NCBI RefSeq assembly: GCF_002848265.1
Contig: NZ_CP025422.1
Coordinates: 434,001-498,000 of the forward strand
Reading direction: 5' to 3'
DNA from: Zhihengliuella sp. ISTPL4
Lineage (GTDB): Bacteria > Actinomycetota > Actinomycetes > Actinomycetales > Microbacteriaceae
DNA: 64,000 nucleotides
Shown here: positions 1-8,181 of the stretch, in pieces
Layout: each line of letters opens with the position of its first letter
Position numbering within the stretch: position 1 is the first letter of the stretch
Notes under the pieces: generated by a model
What the model saw: the letters and a program-made list of their open reading frames with translations, nothing else
Databases searched by the model: none
Told to the model about the DNA's origin: nothing
Program-made: the position numbers and the translations under genes

Positions 1-632
1 TCGGCGGACTGGACACCCCGACGCGCGGGACGATCCGTCTGGACGGCTCCGGTGTCGCAGACGTCGACGAGCGCACGGCGATCGCGTTCCAGGAGCCGCG
101 GCTGCTCCCGTGGCGGACGCTCGCGCAGAACGTCGAGCTCGGTCTTCCCCGTGGCGTCTCCCGCCGAGCCGGACGTGCTCGGGTCCGCGAACTTCTGCAG
201 CTCGTGGGACTCGAGCACGCCGCCGACCAGCGCCCCCGTGAGGTGTCCGGAGGCATGGCGCAGCGGGCTTCCCTCGCTCGGGCTCTCGCCAGGAACCCGG
301 GGGTGCTGCTGCTCGACGAGCCGTTCGGCGCGCTCGACGCCCTCACGCGCCTCCGTATGCACGACCTGCTCCTGAAGATCCACGCGGCCGAGCCCACCAC
401 GGTGCTGCTCGTGACCCACGACGTAGAGGAAGCCCTCTACCTCGCCGACCGTGTGCTGCTGCTGCGCACCCTCGGTGAGGAAGACCACGAGTCGTCCGTC
501 GCGCGGACCATCAGCGTCCCCGGCGTCCGCCCCCGAGACCGCGCCGACCGCGGCCTCGCCGACCTGCGCGCCGAGCTCCTGGAAGGACTCGGCGTCGACA
601 CGCATCACCACACCCCCGAGGAGACCCGATGA
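1..632 (+). CDS. ABC transporter ATP-binding protein, sulfonate/nitrate/taurine type (5'-truncated by window edge)
   Basis: ATPase of an importer in the SsuB/TauB/NrtD family; it would power uptake of an organic sulfonate or related anion from the cytoplasmic face. The reading frame is open from base 3. Visible are the Q-loop FQEPRLLPW, typical of SsuB/TauB, the ABC signature SGGMAQR, Walker B LLLDEPFGALD and the switch histidine in VTHDVEEA. The Walker A loop lies upstream of the window, so roughly the first 50-60 residues are missing. The stop overlaps the next start (ATGA at 629-632), so it is translationally coupled to the lipoprotein gene. Family is clear; the substrate is inferred. Confidence 0.9.
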   Translation, partial: GGLDTPTRGTIRLDGSGVADVDERTAIAFQEPRLLPWRTLAQNVELGLPRGVSRRAGRARVRELLQLVGLEHAADQRPREVSGGMAQRASLARALARNPGVLLLDEPFGALDALTRLRMHDLLLKIHAAEPTTVLLVTHDVEEALYLADRVLLLRTLGEEDHESSVARTISVPGVRPRDRADRGLADLRAELLEGLGVDTHHHTPEETR

Positions 633-1669
633 GCACCATCACCCGCCGCATCATCCCTGCGATCGCCGTCGCCGGGACGATGATGCTCGTCGCCACCGGC
701 TGTGTCGCCGGTGAGAACGCGACCGCCGACGCCGAGTCCACCCCTGCCGGGAACGGCGAATGGTCTGCGGACACGCTGTCCATCGACTTCGCGACGTACA
801 ACCCGCTCAGCCTCGTGATCCGGGATCAGGGCATCCTCGAAGACATCCTCGGCGACGACGTGACCGTCGAGTGGGTGCAGTCCGCGGGGTCGAACAAGGC
901 GAACGAGCTGCTGCGCTCCGGCTCGGTCGACGTGGGCTCGACGGCCGGCTCGGCCGCGCTGCTCGCCCGGGCGAACGGTTCGCCCATCCAGGTCATCGAC
1001 ATCTACTCCCAGCCCGAGTGGTCGGCCATCGTCGTCGGCCCCGACAGTGACATCACGTCGGTCGCTGACCTGAAGGGTGCCTCCGTCGCGGCCACCAAGG
1101 GCACCGACCCGTACTTCTTCCTCCTCCAGGCGCTGGAGGAGGGTGGGCTGTCCCTCGCGGACGTCGAGGTGCAGAACCTTCAGCACGCCGACGGCCGGGC
1201 GGCGCTCGACGGGGGCTCCGTCGACGCGTGGGCCGGTCTCGACCCCATCATGGCCGCCGCGGAGCAGGAGTCGGGTGACCAGCTCATCTACCGCAACGTC
1301 GATTTCAACACCTACGGCTTCCTCAACGCGACCGAGGATTTCATCGACAACCACCCCGACCTCGCCCAGGCCGTCGTCGACGCCTATGAGGAGGCTCGCG
1401 TGTGGGCGCTGGAGAACCCGGAGGAGACGGCTACTCTGCTCGCCGACGTGGCCGGCATCGACCTCGACGTCGCGACCACGGTGATCCAGGAGCGCTCGAA
1501 CCTCGACGTGAGCGGCGTCCCTGGCGACGACCAGCTCGCCGTGCTCGAGAAGATCGCCCCGGTGCTCGTGGAGTCCGGCGACGTCCAGGGCGGACAGGCC
1601 TCCGTCGACAAGGCGCTCTCCACGATCATCAACGACACCTTCGCGACGAAGGCGGGCGCGAGCGAGTGA
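629..1669 (+). CDS. ABC transporter substrate-binding lipoprotein, SsuA/TauA-like
   Basis: 346-aa periplasmic-binding-type lipoprotein expected to capture the ligand outside the membrane. A basic N-terminus and hydrophobic stretch (residues 5-22) lead to a lipobox VATGC with the lipidated cysteine at residue 25. The body follows the NMT1/SsuA pattern: DFATYNPLSLV near the start, SVDVGSTAGSAALLARANG, then KGTDPYFFLLQALEEGGL. It overlaps the ATPase upstream by ATGA and the permease downstream by GTGA, giving a complete three-part importer. The ligand could be an alkanesulfonate, taurine or a related anion; the downstream sulfur gene favours a sulfonate. Confidence 0.9.
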   Translation: MSTITRRIIPAIAVAGTMMLVATGCVAGENATADAESTPAGNGEWSADTLSIDFATYNPLSLVIRDQGILEDILGDDVTVEWVQSAGSNKANELLRSGSVDVGSTAGSAALLARANGSPIQVIDIYSQPEWSAIVVGPDSDITSVADLKGASVAATKGTDPYFFLLQALEEGGLSLADVEVQNLQHADGRAALDGGSVDAWAGLDPIMAAAEQESGDQLIYRNVDFNTYGFLNATEDFIDNHPDLAQAVVDAYEEARVWALENPEETATLLADVAGIDLDVATTVIQERSNLDVSGVPGDDQLAVLEKIAPVLVESGDVQGGQASVDKALSTIINDTFATKAGASE

Positions 1670-2523
1670 GCGGGTTCGAGGATCGGGTGGTCGTCGCGGC
1701 GGAATCGCGGGACGCACTCGAGTTCGCGAAAGGCGCCTCCCGCCGCGAAGTCGGTAGGGCGCGCGCGGGTCTGCCGCCGGTCGTGCGGATCCTCGGAGGC
1801 TTCCTGCTCCCGGCCACGATCCTCGTCGCCTGGCAGGCGGTCACCACGGCCGGTCTCATCGAGCCGTACCGACTGCCGACGCCGGGATCGGTCTTCCAGG
1901 CAGGGGTGGAACTCGCCGAATCCGGGCAGCTCTGGACCCACATCGCCATCTCCGTCCAGAGGGTGCTGCTCGGATTCGCGATCGGCGCGGTCTTCGGGCT
2001 CGCGGCGGCCGGCATCGTCGGGTTGTCGCGGTGGGGCGACGTGCTGCTCAGCCCGACCCTCGCCGCCGTCCGTGCCGTCCCGTCGCTCGCCTGGGTGCCG
2101 CTTCTGATCCTGTGGATGCAGATCGGTGAAGAGTCCAAGGTGACGCTGATCGCGATCGGCGCCTTCTTCCCGGTCTACACGACGGTCGCCTCCGCGCTCC
2201 GGCATGTCGATCCGCAGCTCGTCGAGGCCGGGCGCTCGTTCAGCCTGCATGGCTGGTCGCTGTTCCGCACGGTCCAGCTGCCGGCCGTCGTGCCGTCGGT
2301 CGTCGCGGGCCTGCGGCTCGCCCTCGCTCAGGCGTGGCTGTTCCTCGTCGCCGCCGAGCTGATCGCGTCGTCCATGGGGCTCGGCTTCCTGTTGACCGAC
2401 TCGCAGAGCACGGGGCGCGTCGACCGCATCCTGCTCTCCATCGTGCTGCTGGCGCTGCTCGGTACGATCACCAACGGCGTGCTCGCGCTGTTGGAGAAGT
2501 ACCTGCTGCGGCGATGGACGTGA
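1666..2523 (+). CDS. ABC transporter permease, SsuC/TauC-like
   Basis: 285-aa inner-membrane permease of the BPD transporter family. The GTG at 1666 is chosen because it overlaps the stop of the binding-protein gene (GTGA) and gives a normal family length; an in-frame start farther upstream would run deep into that gene. Hydrophobic helices appear from about residue 40 (ILGGFLLPATILVAWQAV) to the C-terminus. The EAA-type cytoplasmic loop is seen as EAGRSFSLHGWSLFRTVQLPAVVPSVVAGLRL. It completes the importer with the two preceding genes. Confidence 0.9.
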   Translation: MSGFEDRVVVAAESRDALEFAKGASRREVGRARAGLPPVVRILGGFLLPATILVAWQAVTTAGLIEPYRLPTPGSVFQAGVELAESGQLWTHIAISVQRVLLGFAIGAVFGLAAAGIVGLSRWGDVLLSPTLAAVRAVPSLAWVPLLILWMQIGEESKVTLIAIGAFFPVYTTVASALRHVDPQLVEAGRSFSLHGWSLFRTVQLPAVVPSVVAGLRLALAQAWLFLVAAELIASSMGLGFLLTDSQSTGRVDRILLSIVLLALLGTITNGVLALLEKYLLRRWT

Positions 2524-4520
2524 CGACGATCGAGGCCCGCCTGCAGGAGGAACGGGTCTACCCGCCGTCGGCTGCGTTTCCTGACGCCAACGTCACCGCG
2601 GAAGCCTACGCCCGGGCGGCGGCCGATCCTGTCGCGTTCTGGGAGGATGCGGCGCGCCGGCTGGACTGGGCGGAGCCGTGGACGTCGGTGCACGAATGGG
2701 AGCCGCCCGTCGACGGTGCGGTGCCGGCGGCGCGATGGTTCCTGGGCGGGCGGTTGAACGTCGCGGTGAACTGCGTCGACCGGCATGTGGACGAGGGACG
2801 GGGTGACAAGGTCGCTCTGCACTTCGAGGGGGAGCCGGGCGACCGGGTCTCCGTGACCTACGCCGACCTGCAGCGCCGGGTGGCCCAGGCGGCGCACGCG
2901 CTGGAAGGCCTGGGGATAGGACCGGGGGATCGCGTGGTGGTCTACCTCCCCGTGCTCGTGGAGACGGTCGTCATCACGCTGGCATGCGCGCGCATCGGTG
3001 CCGTGCACTCCCTCGTCTTCGGAGGTTTCTCGGCGGAGGCCGTGCGGTTCCGGCTCGAGGACACCGGGGCGAAGCTGCTCGTCACCAGCGACGGCCAGTT
3101 CCGGCGGGGGACGGCGACCGAGGTCAAGTCCGCCGCCGATGCCGCCGCTGCGGGATTGCCGGACCTCGAACACGTCCTCGTCCTCCGCCGTACCGGACAG
3201 CCGGTCCCGTGGACCGAAGGCCGGGACGTGTGGTGGCACGACGTCGTCGACACGGCTCCCACCGTGCATCGGGCGGAAGCCTTCGACGCCGAGCACCCGC
3301 TGTTCATCATCTACACCTCCGGCACGACCGGGAAGCCGAAGGGGCTCGTGCACACGTCGGGCGGCTATCTGACGCACGCGAGCTGGGCGCACTGGGCGCA
3401 CTTCGACGCCAAGCCGAATGACGTCCATTGGTGCACGGCGGACCTCGCGTGGGTCACCGCGCACACCTACGAGATCTACGGACCGCTGTCGAACGGGCTC
3501 ACGCAGGTCATCTACGAGGGCACTCCGGACGCTCCGGGTCGTGAGCGGCACCTGGAGATCATCGAGCGCTACGGGGTCACGGTCTACTACACGGCTCCGA
3601 CGCTCATCCGCACCTTCATGACCTGGTTCGGCGACGAGCTGCCGAGCGGACACGATCTGTCGTCCCTTCGACTGCTGGGCACGGTGGGTGAGGCGATCAA
3701 CCCGGAAGCCTGGGTCTGGTTCCGCCGGAACTTCGGGCGGGACCAACTCCCCGTCATCGATACCTGGTGGCAGTCGGAGACCGGCGCGGCGATGATCGCC
3801 CCTTTGCCCGGCGTCACGCCATTGAAGCCCGGCTCCGCATCGATCCCTCTTCCCGGGATCGACGTCGCGGTGGTCGACGAGAACGGTGACGAGGTGGCGC
3901 CGGGGCGATCGGGGACGCTGGTCGTCCGGCGGCCGTGGCCGGGAATGGCGCGGACGGTCTGGGGAAATCCGACCCGGTACCGCGACGCGTACTGGTCGGC
4001 GTACGCCGGCGTGGGCACGCACGGCGGCTACTACGTCGCCGGAGACGGGGCGACCAGGGACGCCGACGGCTTCATCTGGATTCTGGGGCGGCTCGACGAC
4101 GTCGTGAACGTCTCCGGTCATCGCCTGTCCACGATCGAGATCGAGTCGGCGCTCGTGGCCCACGAGACGGTCGGCGAAGCCGGGTCCGCCGGAGTGGCGG
4201 ACCCGGTGACTGGGCAGGCGGTCGTGGCATTCGTCACCCCGTCCGGCCGGGCGGAGATCGACGTGCGCGCGCTGCGCGCGCAGGTCGCCCTTTCGATCGG
4301 ACCGGTCGCGAAGCCGAAGCACGTCGTCGTCGTACCCGATCTGCCCAAGACACGATCGGGGAAGATCATGCGCCGCCTCCTGGCCCAGCTCTGGGAGGCC
4401 GAGCAGGATCGACGCGCCGGACGGGAGCCGCAGGCGCTCGGCGATACGACATCACTGCAGAATCCCTGGACCGTCGACGACATCGCCGGCGCTCTCGCGG
4501 CAGAATCGAGGACATCATGA
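2514..4520 (+). CDS. acs: Acetyl-CoA synthetase (AMP-forming)
   Basis: 668-aa adenylate-forming ligase that makes acetyl-CoA from acetate, ATP and CoA. Motifs: phosphate loop YTSGTTGKPKG, the TWWQSETGA segment whose tryptophan restricts the acyl pocket to acetate in known Acs enzymes, YYVAGDGA, and C-terminal KTRSGKIMRRLL containing the lysine (about K617) that is acetylated in Acs. The usual DVGWVTGH reads DLAWVTAH here, a small departure near the active site. ATG 2514 overlaps the permease stop by 10 nt. Its place between a sulfonate importer and MetY is unusual: it may supply acetyl-CoA for O-acetylhomoserine or activate a carboxylate left from the imported compound (inference). Confidence 0.9.
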   Translation: MDVTTIEARLQEERVYPPSAAFPDANVTAEAYARAAADPVAFWEDAARRLDWAEPWTSVHEWEPPVDGAVPAARWFLGGRLNVAVNCVDRHVDEGRGDKVALHFEGEPGDRVSVTYADLQRRVAQAAHALEGLGIGPGDRVVVYLPVLVETVVITLACARIGAVHSLVFGGFSAEAVRFRLEDTGAKLLVTSDGQFRRGTATEVKSAADAAAAGLPDLEHVLVLRRTGQPVPWTEGRDVWWHDVVDTAPTVHRAEAFDAEHPLFIIYTSGTTGKPKGLVHTSGGYLTHASWAHWAHFDAKPNDVHWCTADLAWVTAHTYEIYGPLSNGLTQVIYEGTPDAPGRERHLEIIERYGVTVYYTAPTLIRTFMTWFGDELPSGHDLSSLRLLGTVGEAINPEAWVWFRRNFGRDQLPVIDTWWQSETGAAMIAPLPGVTPLKPGSASIPLPGIDVAVVDENGDEVAPGRSGTLVVRRPWPGMARTVWGNPTRYRDAYWSAYAGVGTHGGYYVAGDGATRDADGFIWILGRLDDVVNVSGHRLSTIEIESALVAHETVGEAGSAGVADPVTGQAVVAFVTPSGRAEIDVRALRAQVALSIGPVAKPKHVVVVPDLPKTRSGKIMRRLLAQLWEAEQDRRAGREPQALGDTTSLQNPWTVDDIAGALAAESRTS

Positions 4521-5821
4521 CGGACGACCACCGCTTCGGGTTCCGCACCCGCGCTCTCCATGCCGGTGGCACACCGGACGCCGCCACCGGAGCGCGGGCG
4601 GTGCCGATCTATCAGACGACGTCGTTCGTGTTCGACGATGCGGCAGACGCCGGGAACCTCTTCGCGCTGCAGAAGTACGGCAACATCTACTCGCGCATCG
4701 GCAACCCCACCGTCGCGGCTCTGGAGGAGCGGCTGGCCTCGTTGGAGGGTGGCATCGGCGCGGTGGCCACCGCCTCGGGGATGAGTGCCGAGTTCATCAC
4801 GTTCGCCGCGCTCGTCGGCGCCGGCGATCACGTCGTCGCGGCTGCACAGCTCTATGGCGGTACGGTCACGCAGCTCGATGTGACGCTGCGCCGCTTCGGC
4901 GTGGAGACGACGTTCGTCAGCTCCTCGGACCCGGCCGACTTCGCGGCGGCCATCCGGCCGGAGACTAAGGTCGTCTACGTCGAGATGATCGGGAACCCGT
5001 CCGGCGAGATCGCCGACATCGCGGGTCTCGCCGCCGTCGCGCATGAGGCGGGGGTGCCGCTCGTCGTCGACGCCACGCTGGCCACGCCGTACCTCGCGCG
5101 CCCACTGGAACACGGGGCGGACATCGTCATCCACTCGGTCACGAAGTTCCTCGGCGGGCACGGCACGACCCTCGGCGGCGTGGTCATCGAGAAGGGCACC
5201 TTCGACTGGGGCAACGGCAAGTTCCCCCAGATGACCGAACCGGTGGCCTCCTACGGCGGCATCTCCTGGTGGGGCAACTTCGGAGAGTACGGATTCCTCA
5301 CCAAGCTGCGCTCCGAGCAGCTGCGCGACATCGGGCCGGCGCTGAGCCCGCAGTCGGCCTTCGCGCTCCTGCAGGGCGTGGAGACGCTGCCGCAGCGCAT
5401 CGACGCCCACCTCGCGAATGCCCGGGTCGTCGCCGAGTGGCTGGCCGCCGACCCCCGCGTGTCCTACGTCACCTGGGCGGGGCTGGAAGGTCATCCGCAT
5501 CACGAGCGTGCCGCCAGGTATCTGCCCCTGGGACCGGGATCCGTGTTCGCGTTCGGGGTCGCCGCCGAGGACGGCCGCGCCGCGGGGGAGGCGTTCATCG
5601 AGAACCTTCAGCTCGCGTCCCACCTCGCCAACATCGGCGACGCCCGCACCCTGGTGATCCACCCGGCCTCCACCACGCACCGCCAGCTCACCGAGGAGCA
5701 GCTCGTCGCCGCGGGCGTGCGCCCCGACCTGATCCGCATCTCCGTCGGCCTGGAGGATGCGGAGGACATCATCTGGGACCTCGACCAGGCCCTCACCCTC
5801 GCGACGGGAGCCCACCGATGA
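4517..5821 (+). CDS. metY: O-acetylhomoserine aminocarboxypropyltransferase (O-acetylhomoserine sulfhydrylase)
   Basis: 434-aa PLP enzyme of the Cys/Met metabolism family that joins O-acetylhomoserine and sulfide to form homocysteine. The PLP-binding lysine is K210 in SVTKFLGGHGT. Also visible are the N-terminal RALHAGG, YSRIGNPTVAALEERLASLEGG and the C-terminal RISVGLEDAEDIIWDLDQAL. The long insert typical of MetY rather than MetB/MetC is present (WGNGKFPQMTEP to the WWGNFGEYGF region). ATGA couples it to acs upstream and to the CoA-binding gene downstream. Context fits sulfonate-sulfur assimilation into methionine. Confidence 0.93.
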   Translation: MTDDHRFGFRTRALHAGGTPDAATGARAVPIYQTTSFVFDDAADAGNLFALQKYGNIYSRIGNPTVAALEERLASLEGGIGAVATASGMSAEFITFAALVGAGDHVVAAAQLYGGTVTQLDVTLRRFGVETTFVSSSDPADFAAAIRPETKVVYVEMIGNPSGEIADIAGLAAVAHEAGVPLVVDATLATPYLARPLEHGADIVIHSVTKFLGGHGTTLGGVVIEKGTFDWGNGKFPQMTEPVASYGGISWWGNFGEYGFLTKLRSEQLRDIGPALSPQSAFALLQGVETLPQRIDAHLANARVVAEWLAADPRVSYVTWAGLEGHPHHERAARYLPLGPGSVFAFGVAAEDGRAAGEAFIENLQLASHLANIGDARTLVIHPASTTHRQLTEEQLVAAGVRPDLIRISVGLEDAEDIIWDLDQALTLATGAHR

Positions 5822-6390
5822 GCACGACCTCCGCCGGCGACGCCTGCGCCCTTCCTGCGACGACGGACGCGGCCAGCTGCGCGCTTCCCGCCGTCGCCGA
5901 CCCAGGCCGCACCTGGACAGGACCCTCGCAGCCGCAGCGGTTCGGGCTGCTGCGGCGGGCACGATCCATCGCCATCGTCGGCGCTTCCGGGAACCCGTCG
6001 CGGGCCTCGTACTTCGTCGCGACCTACCTGCTGTCCAGCACGGACTACGACGTCTATCTCGTGAATCCGAGGGAGACCGAGATCCTCGGACAGCCGGTGT
6101 ACCCCTCGCTGACCGCCCTTCCGGTGCAGCCGGACATCGTGGACGTGTTCCGCCGTCACGATGATCTCCCTGGCGTCGCGCAGGAGGCGGTCGACAGCGG
6201 GGCGAAGACCCTGTGGCTCCAGCTCGGATCCTGGAACGAGGAGGCCGCTGCGCTCGCGGAGGCGGCGGGTCTCTCGGTCGTCATGGACCGCTGCATCAAG
6301 ATCGAGCACGCCCGCTTCCATGGCGGCCTGCACCTCGCGGGCTTCGACACCGGCGTGATCAGCTCCCGACGGCAGCTGCTCGCGCGCTGA
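5818..6390 (+). CDS. CoA-binding domain protein
   Basis: 190-aa protein with the CoA-binding Rossmann fold found in succinyl-CoA synthetase alpha subunits and in small stand-alone YccU-like proteins. Seen: SIAIVGASGNPSRAS (nucleotide loop), DVYLVNPRETEILGQPVYPSL, and GAKTLWLQLGSWNEEAA. Residues 1-35 are a low-complexity leader with a near-duplicated CALPA motif holding two cysteines, not part of the fold. Last gene of the operon, coupled to metY by ATGA, and closed by the hairpin at 6387-6420. The biochemical role is unknown; stand-alone members often sit beside metY-type genes. Confidence 0.85.
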   Translation: MSTTSAGDACALPATTDAASCALPAVADPGRTWTGPSQPQRFGLLRRARSIAIVGASGNPSRASYFVATYLLSSTDYDVYLVNPRETEILGQPVYPSLTALPVQPDIVDVFRRHDDLPGVAQEAVDSGAKTLWLQLGSWNEEAAALAEAAGLSVVMDRCIKIEHARFHGGLHLAGFDTGVISSRRQLLAR

Positions 6391-6420
6391 GGGGCGCGCG
6401 CTCCGTTCCGCGCCCCTCAG
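6387..6420. terminator. Bidirectional terminator overlapping both stop codons
   Basis: Perfect 12-bp inverted repeat, CTGAGGGGCGCG and CGCGCCCCTCAG, around a 10-nt loop. The left arm contains the stop codon of the CoA-binding gene and the right arm the stop codon of the minus-strand gene ending at 6417. Only 26 nt separate the convergent genes. There is no clear T-run, as is common in high-GC actinobacteria. Confidence 0.8.
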
Positions 6421-6947
6421 GTGCAGATCGTGTCCGCCGTGGTGCGCTGCAGCGTCACGGGAACCTGAAGGTCGGTGAGGTGCCAGTCGAGGCTACGGCC
6501 GGTGAGCCGGGGCAACGAGGAGCACGTCCACGCGGGGTCCGGCGTGACGTGGCTGCCCGCGAGCACCCCCGCAGCGGTCCAGGAGGTCCACGTCCGGGGA
6601 AGGCCCGTCGCCTTCTTCAGATCCACGTCGACGTCGACGTGGTGCGACGCGCCCGGGGCGTTCGTGCTGATGTAGAAGTGGCCGGCGGTGTCGCTGATCT
6701 CCTCGTAGCGGATCGCCGTGATCGCGCAGGTGGTGGGGGCGGCCGACGGGCTGCTGTAGGCCTTGCATGTGTTCCCCGCGAACGGGGATAGCCACGCCGA
6801 GGCGGACGTCACCGTCGCCGTGACCACGGTCCGGTCCGTCCACGCGGCGCTGGTGGTCGGACTCCCTTGAGCGAACGCGGCGAAGACGAGCATCATCGCG
6901 AGGAGGAAGCCCACCATCGGGAGCGTTCCCCGCCATACCGCGGTCAT
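6417..6947 (-). CDS. Exported protein with SipW-type (alternate) signal peptide
   Basis: 176-aa secreted protein of unknown function. The N-terminus has one hydrophobic helix (residues 9-27, MVGFLLAMMLVFAAFAQGS) followed by SAAWTDRT, the hallmark of substrates of SipW-class signal peptidases. The mature part has four cysteines (CK at 61, C74, C142, C175) that could form disulfides. ATG 6947 overlaps the stop of the adjacent signal peptidase gene (ATGA on the minus strand). No enzymatic motif is visible. It is the third gene of a three-gene minus-strand cluster. Confidence 0.8.
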   Translation of the reverse strand: MTAVWRGTLPMVGFLLAMMLVFAAFAQGSPTTSAAWTDRTVVTATVTSASAWLSPFAGNTCKAYSSPSAAPTTCAITAIRYEEISDTAGHFYISTNAPGASHHVDVDVDLKKATGLPRTWTSWTAAGVLAGSHVTPDPAWTCSSLPRLTGRSLDWHLTDLQVPVTLQRTTADTICT

Positions 6948-7459
6948 GTGGTCGCGGGCCGACGCACGGGGCGCTCGACGGGACTCATCATGGTGAGGCC
7001 GAGCAGCCCCAGGAGTCCGAGGAACAGAGGCACCGCGACGGCGGGTGTCGTCATTCTCACGATCACGGTTCCCCACCCGGGGAGTTGCACGGTCGGCTTC
7101 CAGACTTCGCCGGACACGTGATAGTCGAGAGCGTCGGAGAATTCGTTGTCGTCGCCCTTCATCGTGATCGTGTAGGACCCATCGGCGGGTTCGATGGCCG
7201 TGATGCGATGTGTGACCAGCGAATCGGTGAGCGCACTCGGGAGGCTGACGACGTCGCCGACTTCCAGCGAGTCGGCCGGAGCCTTGGTGGCGATGAGAAG
7301 GTCTCCGGTCATGATCTCCGGTTCCATCGAACCCGAGATCACGACGAGAGGCTGGATGACCCCGGCGGCGGTGGCGCCCCAGACGACGCCACACGCCAAT
7401 CCCGCAGCGGCCAGCGCCCAGAGGACGACGAGCGAGATCCGACGGAGGAGCTGCACCAT
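6944..7459 (-). CDS. sipW: Signal peptidase I, SipW/ER-type
   Basis: 171-aa membrane protease that removes signal peptides from a dedicated set of exported proteins. Catalytic serine S44 lies in SGSMEP. The general base is a histidine (H84 in VTHRI) rather than the lysine of ordinary LepB, as in SipW and eukaryotic/archaeal signal peptidases. A further conserved patch is MKGDDNEFSD. Transmembrane helices lie at about residues 10-32 and 137-157. It sits between two genes whose products carry the matching SAAWTD signal peptides, so its substrates are probably its neighbours. Confidence 0.88.
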   Translation of the reverse strand: MVQLLRRISLVVLWALAAAGLACGVVWGATAAGVIQPLVVISGSMEPEIMTGDLLIATKAPADSLEVGDVVSLPSALTDSLVTHRITAIEPADGSYTITMKGDDNEFSDALDYHVSGEVWKPTVQLPGWGTVIVRMTTPAVAVPLFLGLLGLLGLTMMSPVERPVRRPATT

Positions 7460-7494
7460 GATTCGTCCTGTCTCTCGGCTACTGCGGCGGGGGG

Positions 7495-8052
7495 TCAGTT
7501 GGTGGCGGAGGCGGAGACCGTGACGACGATCGTGCCGGTCTTGCCCTGGTTGGTGGTCGGCCAGTCGGCGGGAGTGGTGACGACGAGTTCGAACTCGTCG
7601 GTCGCCGTGGCGCCGGACGCGGTCAGCGTCGGAGCCAACCCGTTGATCGTCGCGGTCGGCTTGACGGTGAAGTCCGTCGCGGCGTTGCCTGCGGCATACT
7701 CGACGACCGAGGTGAGTGCGGCGTTGACGGAGCTGGCGTTCTTCACCCAGAGCTTGATGGTCCGGGTCTCGCCCGGGAGCAGGTTCGCCAGCTTCTCGGC
7801 GGGGACGACGAGCTCGATGCTGTTCTTGTTGGCCGACTCCTTCCAGGTGGTTCCGTCGGTGGAGCCCTGAAGGTTGAAGGTGGCCCCCGCGGCGGGAGCG
7901 CTGAAGAAGGTGTTGTCGGTCCAGGCAGCGCTGGTGAGCGCGGCGCCGATCCCGCCGGTCGCAAGCACGGCCAGCGCGAAGGCCATGATCGGGCGGCGCC
8001 GTGAGCGCCGCTCGGTGCGGACAGGGGGTGTGGTGGCTTCCGTGTTCATCAT
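7495..8052 (-). CDS. Alternate signal peptide domain exported protein (SipW-dependent)
   Basis: 185-aa exported protein. A basic region (RTERRSRRR) precedes a hydrophobic helix (IMAFALAVLATGGIGAAL) and the SipW-type cleavage region TSAAWTDNTFFSAPAAGATF. The mature part looks like a beta-sandwich (KLWVKNASSVNAALTSVVEY; GTIVVTVSASATN), as in TasA/camelysin-like proteins, but no identity is claimed. Start is ambiguous: tandem ATGs at 8052 and 8049, with an upstream in-frame GTG at 8073; none has a strong Shine-Dalgarno. First gene of the cluster, 35 nt ahead of the signal peptidase. Confidence 0.8.
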   Translation of the reverse strand: MMNTEATTPPVRTERRSRRRPIMAFALAVLATGGIGAALTSAAWTDNTFFSAPAAGATFNLQGSTDGTTWKESANKNSIELVVPAEKLANLLPGETRTIKLWVKNASSVNAALTSVVEYAAGNAATDFTVKPTATINGLAPTLTASGATATDEFELVVTTPADWPTTNQGKTGTIVVTVSASATN

Positions 8053-8181
8053 GGCTTTAACGTTACGTACCACACCTCAGGGGGCTCTCAAGACCTCCTT
8101 AAGAAGGGCTGAGGTTTCCCCGATAGTTCGGTTTCGGCGACTCTCGAGCGCGCATTCGGGCCCGCGTGAGAGGATGGTCGG

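Noticed and set aside
2328-4322. Minus-strand frame opposite acs
   Set aside because: Arginine-rich shadow without start context or domain, fully inside a clear Acs gene.
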